From Jiangella rhizosphaerae (lineage in GTDB: Bacteria > Actinomycetota > Actinomycetes > Jiangellales > Jiangellaceae): a stretch of DNA of 64,000 nt. A model generated the notes under the pieces. That model was not told the DNA's origin, did not search any database, and saw nothing but the letters and a program-made list of their open reading frames with translations. The stretch lies in NCBI RefSeq assembly GCF_003579925.1, contig NZ_QUAL01000191.1, positions 17,216-81,215 of the forward strand, read 5' to 3'. Of this stretch, positions 24,049 to 32,221 are shown in pieces. The stretch's first letter is position 1. Every line of letters starts with the position of its first letter. The position numbers and the translations under genes were made by a program.

Positions 24049-26610
24049 ATGTCGGTACTGTTCCGGCTGGCCAGGCAGGCGGTGAAGGGCCGCGTGCCGG
24101 CCCTGGCCGGCGTGGTCCTCGTGCTGGCCGTGGGTGGCGGGGCCGGCATCGCCGCGCTGGTCGCGGCGTGGCGGACCGATCACGCCTACGCCGACTACCT
24201 GCGCGACGCCGAGGTGGCCGAGGTCGTCGTCAACCCGAGCCTGCGGACCGACCGCGCCCGCGCGATCGTCGAGGCCACACCGGGGGTGCTCGAGATCCAC
24301 AGCGACGTCCTCCTGTTCGCGACGATGGACGACGGCGCGCCGCGCCCGGTGACGAACGTCGACGCCGGACTCGAGCTGCATCTCAAGGTGTCGCCGGACG
24401 GCCGGTACGTCGAGCAGGACCGGCCGGTCGTGCACGAGGGGCGGATGATCGCCGGCGGGAACGAGCTGTTCCTGAGCGTCGACGCCGCCAGGGACTTCGG
24501 CGTCGAGGTGGGTGACGAGGTACCGCTGTCGTTCTGGGACGCCCGCGACACCGAGGCCACGGGGCACGCCTCACCGGACGTCCTGGTCGAGCCGGCCGGG
24601 CGGGAGACCGCCGAGGTCGTCGGCATCGGGGTGTTCGCCGACGGTGTGCTCGCCGACGAGCTCTATCCGCGCCGGACGGCGTTGGTCAGCCAGGACCTCG
24701 CTGCCCCGTACCTGTGCCCCGCGGCGACGCTGCCGGACGAGCCGACGCCGGTCGACGAGCTCGTCGTGCGGTTGTATCCGCCGGGCTGCTCGGTGACCTA
24801 CGAGTACTTCTCCCTCCGTGTGGCCGGCGGCGACGCCGCCGTTGGGCAGGTCCTGACGTCGATCGCCGCGCGGTTCGAGGAGGAGTCGGCGCGGCTGCCC
24901 GAGGAGATGGTGGCCGAGGACGTCCGCTACTACATGGTCCCCAAGGTGACCGCCGACGAGGAGGAACGCATCGACCGGTCGCTGGACCCGAGCGTCACCG
25001 CGTTGCGGCTGTTCGGCGTCGCGGCGACGGGTGCGAGCCTCGTGCTCGCCGTCCTGGCGGTCGTCAGGATCGCCCGGCCGGTGCGGCCGCTGGCCCGGGT
25101 GTGGTGGCAGGTGGGCGCGCCGCAGTGGCAGCGGGCGGCCGCGATCGCCGTGCCGCTCGCCGGAAGCGTCGCCGCCGGGATGGCCGGCGCGGTGCTGCTG
25201 GGATGGCTCGCCTCCGGAATCGGGCCGGTGGCCAGCGCCCGCGCGGTCGACCCGAGTCCGGCGCTGGTGCTGCCGGGGCCGGTCGTGCTGCCCGTGGCCG
25301 GGGTGTCGGTCGCGGTGCTGCTCGCCGGTGTCGCCGTGGCCGCGTTCAGCGCGGCGAAGGTCACCGAGCAGGTCGACGCGCGCCCGGCGAGACTGGCGAC
25401 GGCGGCCGCGCGCAGCGGCAACGTTCCGTTCACACTCGGGGTGCGCGCCGCGCTGCGCGGTGGTGCCGCCGTGGTGGTGCTGGGGGCGATGGTGACCGCA
25501 GTACTCACCGTCCTCGGCTCGGTGGTCTTCAGCACGAATCTCGCCCGCGTGATCGAGACGCCTGCCCGTTACGGCTGGTCCTACGACGCGGCGGCGATCA
25601 CCGGCGGCGGGTACGGTGATGCCGCGATCGACGCGATCGCGGCGTCGCTCGACCGTCCCGAGGTCGACGGCTGGGGCGTCGCGGCGCTCGGGTCGGCGAA
25701 TCTCGACGGTGAGGCGGTGCCGTTCGTCGCCCACCGCGCGGGCTTCGCCGGACTGCCGCTCCCCGTCGTCGAGGGAGACCCGCCGGTGGGGGATGGCCAG
25801 CTCGCCGTCGGTGCGCTCACGGCACGGCGCCTCCGCCTCGAGGTGGGGGACACCGTGACCGTCTCGACGAGCTACGGCAGCCACACGGGCACGATCAGCG
25901 GTCTCGTCGTCCTGCCGCCGATCGGTCCGATCCTCACCGACCGGGCCGGCCTCGGCACCGGGCTCGTGCTTCCCGCGCCGTTCCTCGAACGCGCCCTGGA
26001 ATCCGCCGCCGACCGCGGAGAGGTCGACGCGACCACACTGGCCGACCAGCTCGGGTCGTTCATCGCGATCGACCTGGCCGCGGGCGTCGATCCGGACGAG
26101 TTCCTGGCCGCTGTCGACGACGACCTCACGTCCTGGGACGCGCTGGGGTACCGGCCGTTCGTCTACACCGACCCGGTGCGACCGCCGCAGATCGCCGACG
26201 TGGCGGCGATGCGCTCCGCGCCGGTCCTGCTGGCGGTCGTCATCGCCGCCGCGTCGGCCGTCGGCCTCGGCGTCGTCGTCAGAGCCGCCGCCCGCGGCCG
26301 GCGCCGCGAACTGGCCGTGCTGCGGGTGCTCGGTGCGACCGGCCGCCAGGTCCGCGCCACGCTGCGCTGGCAGGCCCTGACGATCGTCGGTGTCGGCCTG
26401 GCGTTCGGCCTGCCGCTGGGTGTCGCGCTGGGCCGGGCGACGTGGGCCGCCTTCGCCGACGGTCTCGGCATCGCACCCGGCTTCACGCTGTCCGCGACCT
26501 GGACCGCACTGATCGCCGCCGCCGCCGTCGTCGTCGGCATCGCCGCCGCTTCCCTCCCGGCGCGTGCGTCGACGCGTCTCGCCCCGGCCGCCGTCCTGCG
26601 AGCCGAATGA
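24049..26610 (+). CDS. FtsX-like ABC transporter permease, orphan
   Basis: An 853-residue membrane protein: TM1 at about 20-40, a large extracytoplasmic domain (about 45-320), a bundle of membrane segments (about 325-460), a second extracytoplasmic domain, and a final FtsX-type bundle (about 735-850) with RRRELAVLRVLGATGRQV, the signature of MacB/FtsX permeases. Such proteins use ATP hydrolysis to do mechanical work or lipid/protein export. No ATPase gene is adjacent, unlike typical loci. The ATG at 24049 follows a short gap after the VanY-like gene, so the two may share a transcript. A role in envelope stress is inferred from that neighbour only. Confidence 0.85.
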   Translation: MSVLFRLARQAVKGRVPALAGVVLVLAVGGGAGIAALVAAWRTDHAYADYLRDAEVAEVVVNPSLRTDRARAIVEATPGVLEIHSDVLLFATMDDGAPRPVTNVDAGLELHLKVSPDGRYVEQDRPVVHEGRMIAGGNELFLSVDAARDFGVEVGDEVPLSFWDARDTEATGHASPDVLVEPAGRETAEVVGIGVFADGVLADELYPRRTALVSQDLAAPYLCPAATLPDEPTPVDELVVRLYPPGCSVTYEYFSLRVAGGDAAVGQVLTSIAARFEEESARLPEEMVAEDVRYYMVPKVTADEEERIDRSLDPSVTALRLFGVAATGASLVLAVLAVVRIARPVRPLARVWWQVGAPQWQRAAAIAVPLAGSVAAGMAGAVLLGWLASGIGPVASARAVDPSPALVLPGPVVLPVAGVSVAVLLAGVAVAAFSAAKVTEQVDARPARLATAAARSGNVPFTLGVRAALRGGAAVVVLGAMVTAVLTVLGSVVFSTNLARVIETPARYGWSYDAAAITGGGYGDAAIDAIAASLDRPEVDGWGVAALGSANLDGEAVPFVAHRAGFAGLPLPVVEGDPPVGDGQLAVGALTARRLRLEVGDTVTVSTSYGSHTGTISGLVVLPPIGPILTDRAGLGTGLVLPAPFLERALESAADRGEVDATTLADQLGSFIAIDLAAGVDPDEFLAAVDDDLTSWDALGYRPFVYTDPVRPPQIADVAAMRSAPVLLAVVIAAASAVGLGVVVRAAARGRRRELAVLRVLGATGRQVRATLRWQALTIVGVGLAFGLPLGVALGRATWAAFADGLGIAPGFTLSATWTALIAAAAVVVGIAAASLPARASTRLAPAAVLRAE

Positions 26611-26627
26611 CGCGGTGCGACGCGCCG

Positions 26628-27407
26628 TCAGATCGGGCGGTTCCACTCCTCGGCGAGGAGGGCGTAGCCGAGGCCGTCGAGCCAGCGGCCGGAACGATGC
26701 AGCGAGTCGGCGACGTTGTGCGACTCGCGGCGCATGCCGACCCGTTCCATGAGGCGCCAGGAGGGCTCGTTGTCGGCGAAGCAGAGCGCGGTGACGCGGC
26801 GCAGGCCCAGCTCCGCGAAACAGAGCCGGAGCAGTTCGCGGACGGCCTCGGTGGCGAAGCCCTGCCCTTGATGGGCGGGGTCGAAGACCCAGCCCAGCTC
26901 GGCCTGGACCGCGCGGGCGGCGTCGGCCACCTCGGCCTGGGCCCAGGCGTTCTCGACCCGCACCATGAGGTCGCCGATCAGCTGCCCGTCGCGCTCGACG
27001 ACCAGGGTCGTGGCCAGCCGTGCGGGAGCCGCGAACCGCGCACGGAAGGCGTCGGCGTCGGCCGGCAGCTCGGTGAGCCACCGGGCCACCGGCTCGAGGC
27101 GGCGGTACTGCCAGACGCCGTCGGCGTCGGCCGGGCGGCCGGGGCGCAGCGTGAGGCGGTCGGTGCGGACCGGCCAGTCGATCCGCTGGAGCGGGGTGAC
27201 GGCGGGCTCGGGGAGCGCGCGGAGCGACAGCAGTGTGGTTCCGGCGTCGCGCAGCCGCTCCAGCATGCCGTGCAGGGCGGCTTGGTCGGCGACCGGGCCG
27301 GTCAGCGTGGTGGTGCCGTCGTGATGGTGCTCGAGGCGCAGCTCGCCCGGCATGTCGCCCGGGTGGGCGTTCAGGTGACCGTCGATGCGGAACTCGTAGG
27401 TGCTCAT
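26628..27407 (-). CDS. GNAT acetyltransferase with extra N-terminal domain
   Basis: A 259-residue protein. Residues about 78-255 are a RimJ/RimL-type GNAT: TDRLTLRPGRPADADGVW, ELGWVFDPAHQGQGFATEAV (acetyl-CoA loop) and RRVTALCFADNEPSWRLMERVGM. Residues 1-70 form a separate small unit (YEFRIDGHLNA, DGTTTLTGPVADQAALHGML) that looks like the short alpha/beta protein often encoded alone in actinomycetes. The fusion is notable. ATG start at 27407. It is tail-to-tail with the FtsX-type gene and downstream of the ECF sigma gene on the same strand. The substrate is unknown. Confidence 0.83.
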   Translation of the reverse strand: MSTYEFRIDGHLNAHPGDMPGELRLEHHHDGTTTLTGPVADQAALHGMLERLRDAGTTLLSLRALPEPAVTPLQRIDWPVRTDRLTLRPGRPADADGVWQYRRLEPVARWLTELPADADAFRARFAAPARLATTLVVERDGQLIGDLMVRVENAWAQAEVADAARAVQAELGWVFDPAHQGQGFATEAVRELLRLCFAELGLRRVTALCFADNEPSWRLMERVGMRRESHNVADSLHRSGRWLDGLGYALLAEEWNRPI

Positions 27408-27542
27408 CGGACGCCGAGCGTATCCCGCCGGTCTGACACCGGCAGCACCTCCACCCCGCTGCTGCTCGCCGGCGCCCTGCTCCTCCTCGCCGGCGCCACA
27501 GCCCTCATCGCCCACCACGCGGCGGCCGGGCCCTTCGCACAC

Positions 27543-27564
27543 CCCACCCCACGTGCGGTGGGGG
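27543..27564 (-). terminator. Possible stem-loop after the ECF41-type gene
   Basis: CCCCACC (27543-27549) pairs with GGTGGGG (27558-27564) around an 8-base loop holding CACGTG. It lies 26 bases beyond the stop of the sigma gene on the minus strand. A strong seven-pair G/C stem without a clear T-run would serve as an actinobacterial terminator. Confidence 0.4.
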
Positions 27565-27589
27565 CGGCGTCCCCATCGACCGGCGGGTG

Positions 27590-28486
27590 TCAGTGGACGG
27601 GCGGCAGGATCGCCGGAGCGAGCCGGCTGAGGCGGGACGGATCGGCGAGGACGTCGATCTCGACGATCCGGCGGCCCCGGACGGTGAACGCCAGGACCGA
27701 CACCGGCCGCCCGTCCGGGACGGTGACGAAGCCCGGTGCGCCGTTGACGAGCACCGGCAGCGCGTACACCGCGAGCTCGGCGAACCTCATCGCGCCCTCG
27801 GCCACGTTCCGCGCGCCGCGGACGACGGCCGAGGCCGGGTGGGTGCCGTGGTCGGCCACGAGCACCACGTCGGGGTCGAGCACGGCCAGCAGCGCGTCGA
27901 AGTCGCCGCCGCGGGCGGCGGCGAGGAAGGCGTCGGCGACCTCGCGCTGGCGGGCCCGGTCGGCGCCGGGAACGGCGGTGGGAACGGCGGCGGTGGCCCG
28001 GACGCGGCGTCGGGCGCGGCTGGCCAGCATCTTCGCCGCGGCCACCGACCGGCCCACGATCGGGCCGATGGCGTCGAACGGCACGGCGAACATGTCGTGC
28101 AGCACGAACGCGAGGCGCTCGGCGGGCGGCAGCGTGTCCAGGACGACCATCAGGGCGAGGCCGACGGAGTCGCCGAGCAGCACCTGCTGTTCCGGGTCGG
28201 TCCCGTCGGCGGGGCCGACGATGGGGTCGGGCACCCGGACGCCAAGCGGTTCCTCCCGGAGCGCGGCCCGCGAGCGCAGCATGTCCAGGCAGATCCGGCC
28301 GACCACGGTGGTCAGCCAGCCGCCGAGGTTGCGGACCTCGGCGGTGTCGGCGCGACTGAGGCGCAGCCACGATTCCTGTACGGCGTCGTCGGCCTCGCTC
28401 AGCGAGCCGAGCATCCGGTACGCCACCGCCCGCAGGTGCCCCCGATGCGCCTCGAACCGTTCGGCGAGCCGATCTCGTTCGTCCAC
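27590..28486 (-). CDS. ECF sigma factor, SigJ/ECF41 type with SnoaL-like tail
   Basis: A 298-residue protein. Sigma region 2 is at about 5-75 (VAYRMLGSLSEADDAVQESWLRL, GWLTTVVGRICLDMLRSR), region 4 at about 105-165 (LPPAERLAFVLHDMF, IVGRSVAAAKMLASRARRR), then a C-terminal SnoaL/NTF2-like domain (about 178-298) that takes the place of an anti-sigma factor in this group. The usual DGGGK-like motif of the tail is changed to DHGTH. GTG start at 28486 preceded by GGGAGAAAGG. It is divergent from an NAD(P)-binding epimerase-like gene, the typical partner class. A fitting promoter for its own group lies upstream, suggesting autoregulation. Confidence 0.88.
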   Translation of the reverse strand: MDERDRLAERFEAHRGHLRAVAYRMLGSLSEADDAVQESWLRLSRADTAEVRNLGGWLTTVVGRICLDMLRSRAALREEPLGVRVPDPIVGPADGTDPEQQVLLGDSVGLALMVVLDTLPPAERLAFVLHDMFAVPFDAIGPIVGRSVAAAKMLASRARRRVRATAAVPTAVPGADRARQREVADAFLAAARGGDFDALLAVLDPDVVLVADHGTHPASAVVRGARNVAEGAMRFAELAVYALPVLVNGAPGFVTVPDGRPVSVLAFTVRGRRIVEIDVLADPSRLSRLAPAILPPVH

Positions 28487-28521
28487 CGTTACCTTTCTCC
28501 CGCACGTTCCGTCATAGCTCT

Positions 28522-28548
28522 GACGAGTCAGCACGAGTCGATGTGACG
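28522..28548 (-). promoter_or_regulatory. Candidate ECF41-type promoter for the sigma gene
   Basis: On the minus strand CGTCACA (28548-28542) is followed after exactly 16 bases by CGTC (28525-28522). This matches the TGTCACA-N16-CGTC promoter class reported for ECF41 sigma factors, with one mismatch. Transcription would begin near 28515, giving a leader of about 30 bases before the GTG at 28486 and its ribosome site. Confidence 0.6.
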
Positions 28549-28558
28549 GGAGAATGAC

Positions 28559-29338
28559 ATGAGGATCGCGGTGGCCGGCGGGACCGGCCGGGTCGGACGG
28601 CACGTCGTCGACCTTCTGGAGAAGTCGGGGCACGAGGCGGTCCCGATGTCGCGCAGCACCGGCGTGGACGTCGTGACGGGGGAGGGCCTCGCGGCGGCAC
28701 TGACGGGGGTGGAGTGCATCGTCGACGCGGCCACCGGGCCGTCGCCGGACAGGGACGAGGCGGCCGCCTTCTTCCGGGCCGCGGTGACGAACCTGCAGCG
28801 GGCGGGGGAGCAGGCCGGCGTGCGACGGGCCGTGCTGGTGTCGATCATCGGGGTGGACAAGCTGACCACCAGCTACGGCGCGGCCAAGCAGGAGCAGGAG
28901 CAGGCCTGGCTGGCGGGCCCGATCCCCGTCGGCATCCTGCGCGCGGATCTGTTCCACGAGTTCGTCGGGCCGATGATGACGTGGGGCCGGCAGGGCGACG
29001 TCGTCCACCTGCCGTCGATGGTCAGGCAGCCGGTCGCCGCGCGGAGCGTCGCCGAGGTACTCGCCGGCCTGGCCACCGCCGGCGAATCGCGGCCCATGGT
29101 GGAGGTCGCCGGGCCGCGCGTGGAGAACCTCGTCGACCTCGGGGCCATGCTGGCGGCCCGGGACGGCGACCCGGTGAAGGTCGTGGGCGTCAGTGACCCG
29201 GACGACGCCGACAGCGTCCTCTACGAGTCCGGCCAGGTCCTGCCCGGCCCGGACGCCGTCATCGCCGGGCCGGCCTTCGCCGAATGGCTCGAAAGAAATC
29301 CCGGCGGTGGTGTCGAATCGGGGCAGGGGCGTTCGTAG
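28559..29338 (+). CDS. NAD(P)-binding atypical SDR / NmrA-like protein
   Basis: A 259-residue Rossmann protein. VAGGTGRVGRHVVDLL at residues 4-19 is the extended/atypical SDR cofactor motif. LVSIIGVDKLTTSYGAAKQEQE holds the Tyr/Lys region, and GILRADLFHEFVG is the usual complex-I-subunit/NmrA-type segment. ATG after GGGAG. It lies head-to-head with the ECF41-type sigma gene. ECF41 genes are known to neighbour carboxymuconolactone decarboxylase, oxidoreductase or epimerase genes, and this one fits the epimerase/oxidoreductase class. The substrate is unknown; it is probably a target or partner of the sigma factor. Confidence 0.85.
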   Translation: MRIAVAGGTGRVGRHVVDLLEKSGHEAVPMSRSTGVDVVTGEGLAAALTGVECIVDAATGPSPDRDEAAAFFRAAVTNLQRAGEQAGVRRAVLVSIIGVDKLTTSYGAAKQEQEQAWLAGPIPVGILRADLFHEFVGPMMTWGRQGDVVHLPSMVRQPVAARSVAEVLAGLATAGESRPMVEVAGPRVENLVDLGAMLAARDGDPVKVVGVSDPDDADSVLYESGQVLPGPDAVIAGPAFAEWLERNPGGGVESGQGRS

Positions 29339-29393
29339 CGGGGGTGAGAGGCCGCCCGCGAGGGGCGCCCCGACCGAAAGGAACCCCGCGATC

Positions 29394-30002
29394 ATGAAGC
29401 TGACGACCACCGTCCAGGTCACCGTCGATGGTGTGATGCAGGGCAACGGCGGGCGGCATCCGGACCTCGACCCCGGATTCCGGCGCGGCGGCTGGGCCCT
29501 GCCGCTGTTCGACGACGAGGCCATGGCGTACGTCGACGAGGTGTACCAGCGCGCCGACGCGTTCCTGTTCGGCCGGCGGACCTACGAGTTCTTCGCCGGC
29601 ACCTGGGGCGCGATCGAGGACATGGCGAACAGCACCATCGGACGGGCCCTCGACGCCACGCCGAAGTACGTGGCATCGACCACGCTCACCGAACCGGCGT
29701 GGGCCGACACGACCGTCCTGTGCGGTGACCTCGCGGCCGCCGTCCGGGAGCTGAAGGACAGGCCGGGAGGAGAGCTCCAGGTGCACGGCAGCGGCGCCCT
29801 GACCCGGTGGCTGCTCGAGCGCGACCTCGTCGACGAGCTGAACCTGCTCGTCTGCCCCGTGGTCGTCGGCGAGGGCACCCGGCTGTTCCCCGACGCCGGC
29901 CCGGACCTGGCGCTGGACCTCGTCGAGTCGCGAGCCTTCCCGAAGGGCATCACGCTCCAGGTCTACCGGCCGGCGGGGCGCCCGCAGTACGCCACGAACT
30001 GA
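29394..30002 (+). CDS. DHFR/RibD-fold family reductase (first of three)
   Basis: A 202-residue protein of the dihydrofolate-reductase/RibD C-terminal fold. Family marks are the N-terminal strand LTTTVQVTVDGVM, FLFGRRTYEFFAGTWG near residue 60, LQVHGSGALTRWLL near 125 and LVCPVVVGEGTRLFPD. Such stand-alone proteins are NADPH-binding reductases of largely unknown substrate; true folate reduction is unlikely. Ribosome site AAAGGAA lies upstream. It is followed after 15 bases by a second member of the family and then by the YCII/ECF pair, all in one direction. Confidence 0.85.
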   Translation: MKLTTTVQVTVDGVMQGNGGRHPDLDPGFRRGGWALPLFDDEAMAYVDEVYQRADAFLFGRRTYEFFAGTWGAIEDMANSTIGRALDATPKYVASTTLTEPAWADTTVLCGDLAAAVRELKDRPGGELQVHGSGALTRWLLERDLVDELNLLVCPVVVGEGTRLFPDAGPDLALDLVESRAFPKGITLQVYRPAGRPQYATN

Positions 30003-30017
30003 GCCAGGGAGGGCATC

Positions 30018-30602
30018 ATGACCGCTACCTACACCTTCGACGTCTTCACCAGCCTCGACGGCTACGGCTCCGTCGGCCCCGGGGGCGACTGGGGCGGCTA
30101 CTGGGGCAAGCAGGGCCCCGAGCTGCTCGCGCACCGCTTCGCCGTGTACGGCGAGGAGCAGCGCATGGTCTTCGGCGCCACCACGTATCGGGCGTTCGCG
30201 CGGATGCTGGCCGCGAGCACCGAGGAGTCCGAGGTCCGGGACCCCTGGGTCACCCGGATGCGGAACCTGCCGGCCACCGTGGTGTCGACGACGCTGCGAG
30301 AACCGCTCGACTGGCCGGACGCCACCCTCGTGAACGGCGACGCCGTCGACGTCGTCGCCCGGCTCAAGGAGGAGTCCGAGGTGCCGCTGCGCTCGCACGG
30401 CAGCCTGTCGCTGAACCGGGCGCTGCTGGCCGCCGGCCTGGTCGACCGCGTCCAGGTGACGCTCTTCCCGGTGATCACCGGGCGGACCGGGGCCGACCCG
30501 GTCCTCCGGGGTGCGGCCGACTTCGACCTCGAGCTGATCGAGAGCCGGACGCTCGACGGCCGCACGCAGGAGCTCGTCTACCGGCCTACCCTGCATGTCT
30601 GA
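30018..30602 (+). CDS. DHFR/RibD-fold family reductase (second of three)
   Basis: A 194-residue family member. FDVFTSLDGYGS at the N terminus, MVFGATTYRAFARML near residue 50, LRSHGSLSLNRALLAAGLVD near 125 and LFPVITGRTGADPVL follow the family pattern. It differs from the gene before it along most of its length, so the pair is not a recent duplication. ATG preceded by AGGGAGG. It probably shares a transcript with its neighbours on both sides; no substrate can be inferred. Confidence 0.85.
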   Translation: MTATYTFDVFTSLDGYGSVGPGGDWGGYWGKQGPELLAHRFAVYGEEQRMVFGATTYRAFARMLAASTEESEVRDPWVTRMRNLPATVVSTTLREPLDWPDATLVNGDAVDVVARLKEESEVPLRSHGSLSLNRALLAAGLVDRVQVTLFPVITGRTGADPVLRGAADFDLELIESRTLDGRTQELVYRPTLHV

Positions 30603-30635
30603 GTCCATCCGCGGGCCACAGGAGATGATGCCGGC

Positions 30636-30959
30636 ATGAGGTACCTGGTTTCCGTGATCGACGACACGAGCAACTCGGCCACCCCGGACGAGATGACCGC
30701 CATCCACGCGTTCAACGACGGGCTCAAGGCGGACGGCCACTGGGTCTTCGCCGGCGGCCTCGCCGCTCCCGGCACGGCCACCGTCGTCGACAACCGGGGA
30801 GGCGAGGCGCTGATCACGGACGGGCCGTTCGTGGAGACGAAGGAGTACATGGCCGGCTTCTGGGTCATGGAGGCCCCCGACCTCGACGTCGCGCTCCGGC
30901 TCGCCGCCGCGGGGTCGAAGGCCTGCAACCGGAGGGTCGAGGTGCGGCCGTTCCTGTGA
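30636..30959 (+). CDS. YCII-related DGPF-domain protein
   Basis: A 107-residue protein of the YCII/DGPF family, with ITDGPFVETKEYMAGFWVME at about 55-74 carrying the family DGPF-x-E-KE motif. Members have a ferredoxin-like fold and unknown biochemical role. Its stop overlaps the GTG of the following ECF sigma gene. DGPF proteins are the established genomic partners of ECF42-type sigma factors and may relay a signal to them. ATG start after a GGAG-like site. Confidence 0.9.
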   Translation: MRYLVSVIDDTSNSATPDEMTAIHAFNDGLKADGHWVFAGGLAAPGTATVVDNRGGEALITDGPFVETKEYMAGFWVMEAPDLDVALRLAAAGSKACNRRVEVRPFL

Positions 30960-32200
30960 GCGCGATCGACGTCCACGAGGCGATCGGCCTGGTCCACCGC
31001 GAGGAGTGGGCGCGGATCGTCGCCTCGCTGACCAAGCGCTTCGGTGACCTCGACGTCGCCGAGGAGGCGGCGGCCGAGGCGTTCGCGGCCGCCGTCGAGC
31101 GGTGGCCGGCCGACGGCGTGCCGCCGAATCCCGGCGCGTGGCTGACCACCAGCGCCAATCGCAAGGCCATCGACCGGCTCCGGCGCGAGCACAAGCGCGA
31201 CGACAAGCACAGGGAGGCTCAGATGGTGTACGGCGACGGCCCCTCCGAGCCTCTCGGCGCCATCGACGACGATCGGCTCCGCCTGATCTTCACCTGCTGT
31301 CACCCGGCGCTGGCGATGGAGACCCGGGTGGCGCTGACGCTGCGCATGGTCGGCGGTCTGAGCGTGCCGGAGATCGCCCGCGCCTTCCTGGTGCAGGAGA
31401 CCACCATGGGGCAGCGGATCAGCCGCGCGAAGTCCAAGATCAAGGCCGCGCGCATCCCGTACCGGGTGCCGTCCGCGGAGGATCTGCCGGCACGCGTCTC
31501 CGGCGTGCTCGCCGTCCTCTTCCTCGTCTTCAACGAGGGCTACCTCGCGACCGGCCCCGGCACCGATCCCGTCCGTCCCGACCTCACCGCCGAGGCGATC
31601 CGGCTCGCTCGCCTGCTTCGTGCCCTCCTGCCCGACGACGGCGAGGTGGCCGGCCTGCTGGCGCTGATGCTGCTCACCGAGGCCCGCCGCACCGCGCGAG
31701 TCTCGGCCGGCGGTGAGCTGGTGGCCCTCGACGAGCAGGACCGCGGCGCCTGGGACCCGGCGCTGATCGCCGAGGGTCACCGGCTGGTGCGGGAACGGCT
31801 GGCCGCTGCCGCCGCCGGGGCGGTTCCGGGCCGCTACCAGATCCTCGCGGCGATCAACGCCGTGCACACCTCCGCCCGCGACATCCGCGACACCGACTGG
31901 TCGCAGGTGGTCGCCCTCTACGACCAGCTCGTCCGCCTCGACCCGTCGCCGATCATCGTCCTGAACCGGGCCGTCGCGGCCGCCGAGCTCGACGGCCCCG
32001 CGGTGGCGCTGGCCGCCGTCGACGGTCTGGAGGACACGCTGTCCGGCTACCACGCCTACCACGCGACCCGCGCCGACCTGCTGCGCCGCCTGGGCCGCAG
32101 TGACGAGGCGCGCGCGGCGTACGACGCGGCCATCGGGCTGGCGGGCAACAGCGCCGAGATCGCCTACCTCACCCGCCGCCGCGACCAGCTGGGGTCGTGA
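30956..32200 (+). CDS. ECF42-type RNA polymerase sigma factor with TPR-like tail
   Basis: A 414-residue protein. Sigma region 2 is at about 5-80 (HREEWARIVASLTKRFGDLDVAEEAAAEAF), with a linker and GAIDDDRLRLIFTCCHPAL; region 4 is at about 115-165 (ALTLRMVGGLSVPEIARAFL, QRISRAKSKIKAARIPY). A long all-helical C-terminal part of about 240 residues follows (FNEGYLATGPG, ALIAEGHRLVRERLA, LYDQLVRLDPSPIIVLNRAVA), typical of the DGPF-linked group and predicted TPR-like. It begins with GTG overlapping the DGPF stop. The C-terminal tail is thought to control activity in place of an anti-sigma factor, which is not present here. Confidence 0.92.
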   Translation: MSAIDVHEAIGLVHREEWARIVASLTKRFGDLDVAEEAAAEAFAAAVERWPADGVPPNPGAWLTTSANRKAIDRLRREHKRDDKHREAQMVYGDGPSEPLGAIDDDRLRLIFTCCHPALAMETRVALTLRMVGGLSVPEIARAFLVQETTMGQRISRAKSKIKAARIPYRVPSAEDLPARVSGVLAVLFLVFNEGYLATGPGTDPVRPDLTAEAIRLARLLRALLPDDGEVAGLLALMLLTEARRTARVSAGGELVALDEQDRGAWDPALIAEGHRLVRERLAAAAAGAVPGRYQILAAINAVHTSARDIRDTDWSQVVALYDQLVRLDPSPIIVLNRAVAAAELDGPAVALAAVDGLEDTLSGYHAYHATRADLLRRLGRSDEARAAYDAAIGLAGNSAEIAYLTRRRDQLGS

Positions 32201-32221
32201 CGCCGGCCGGGAGCGCTGCCC

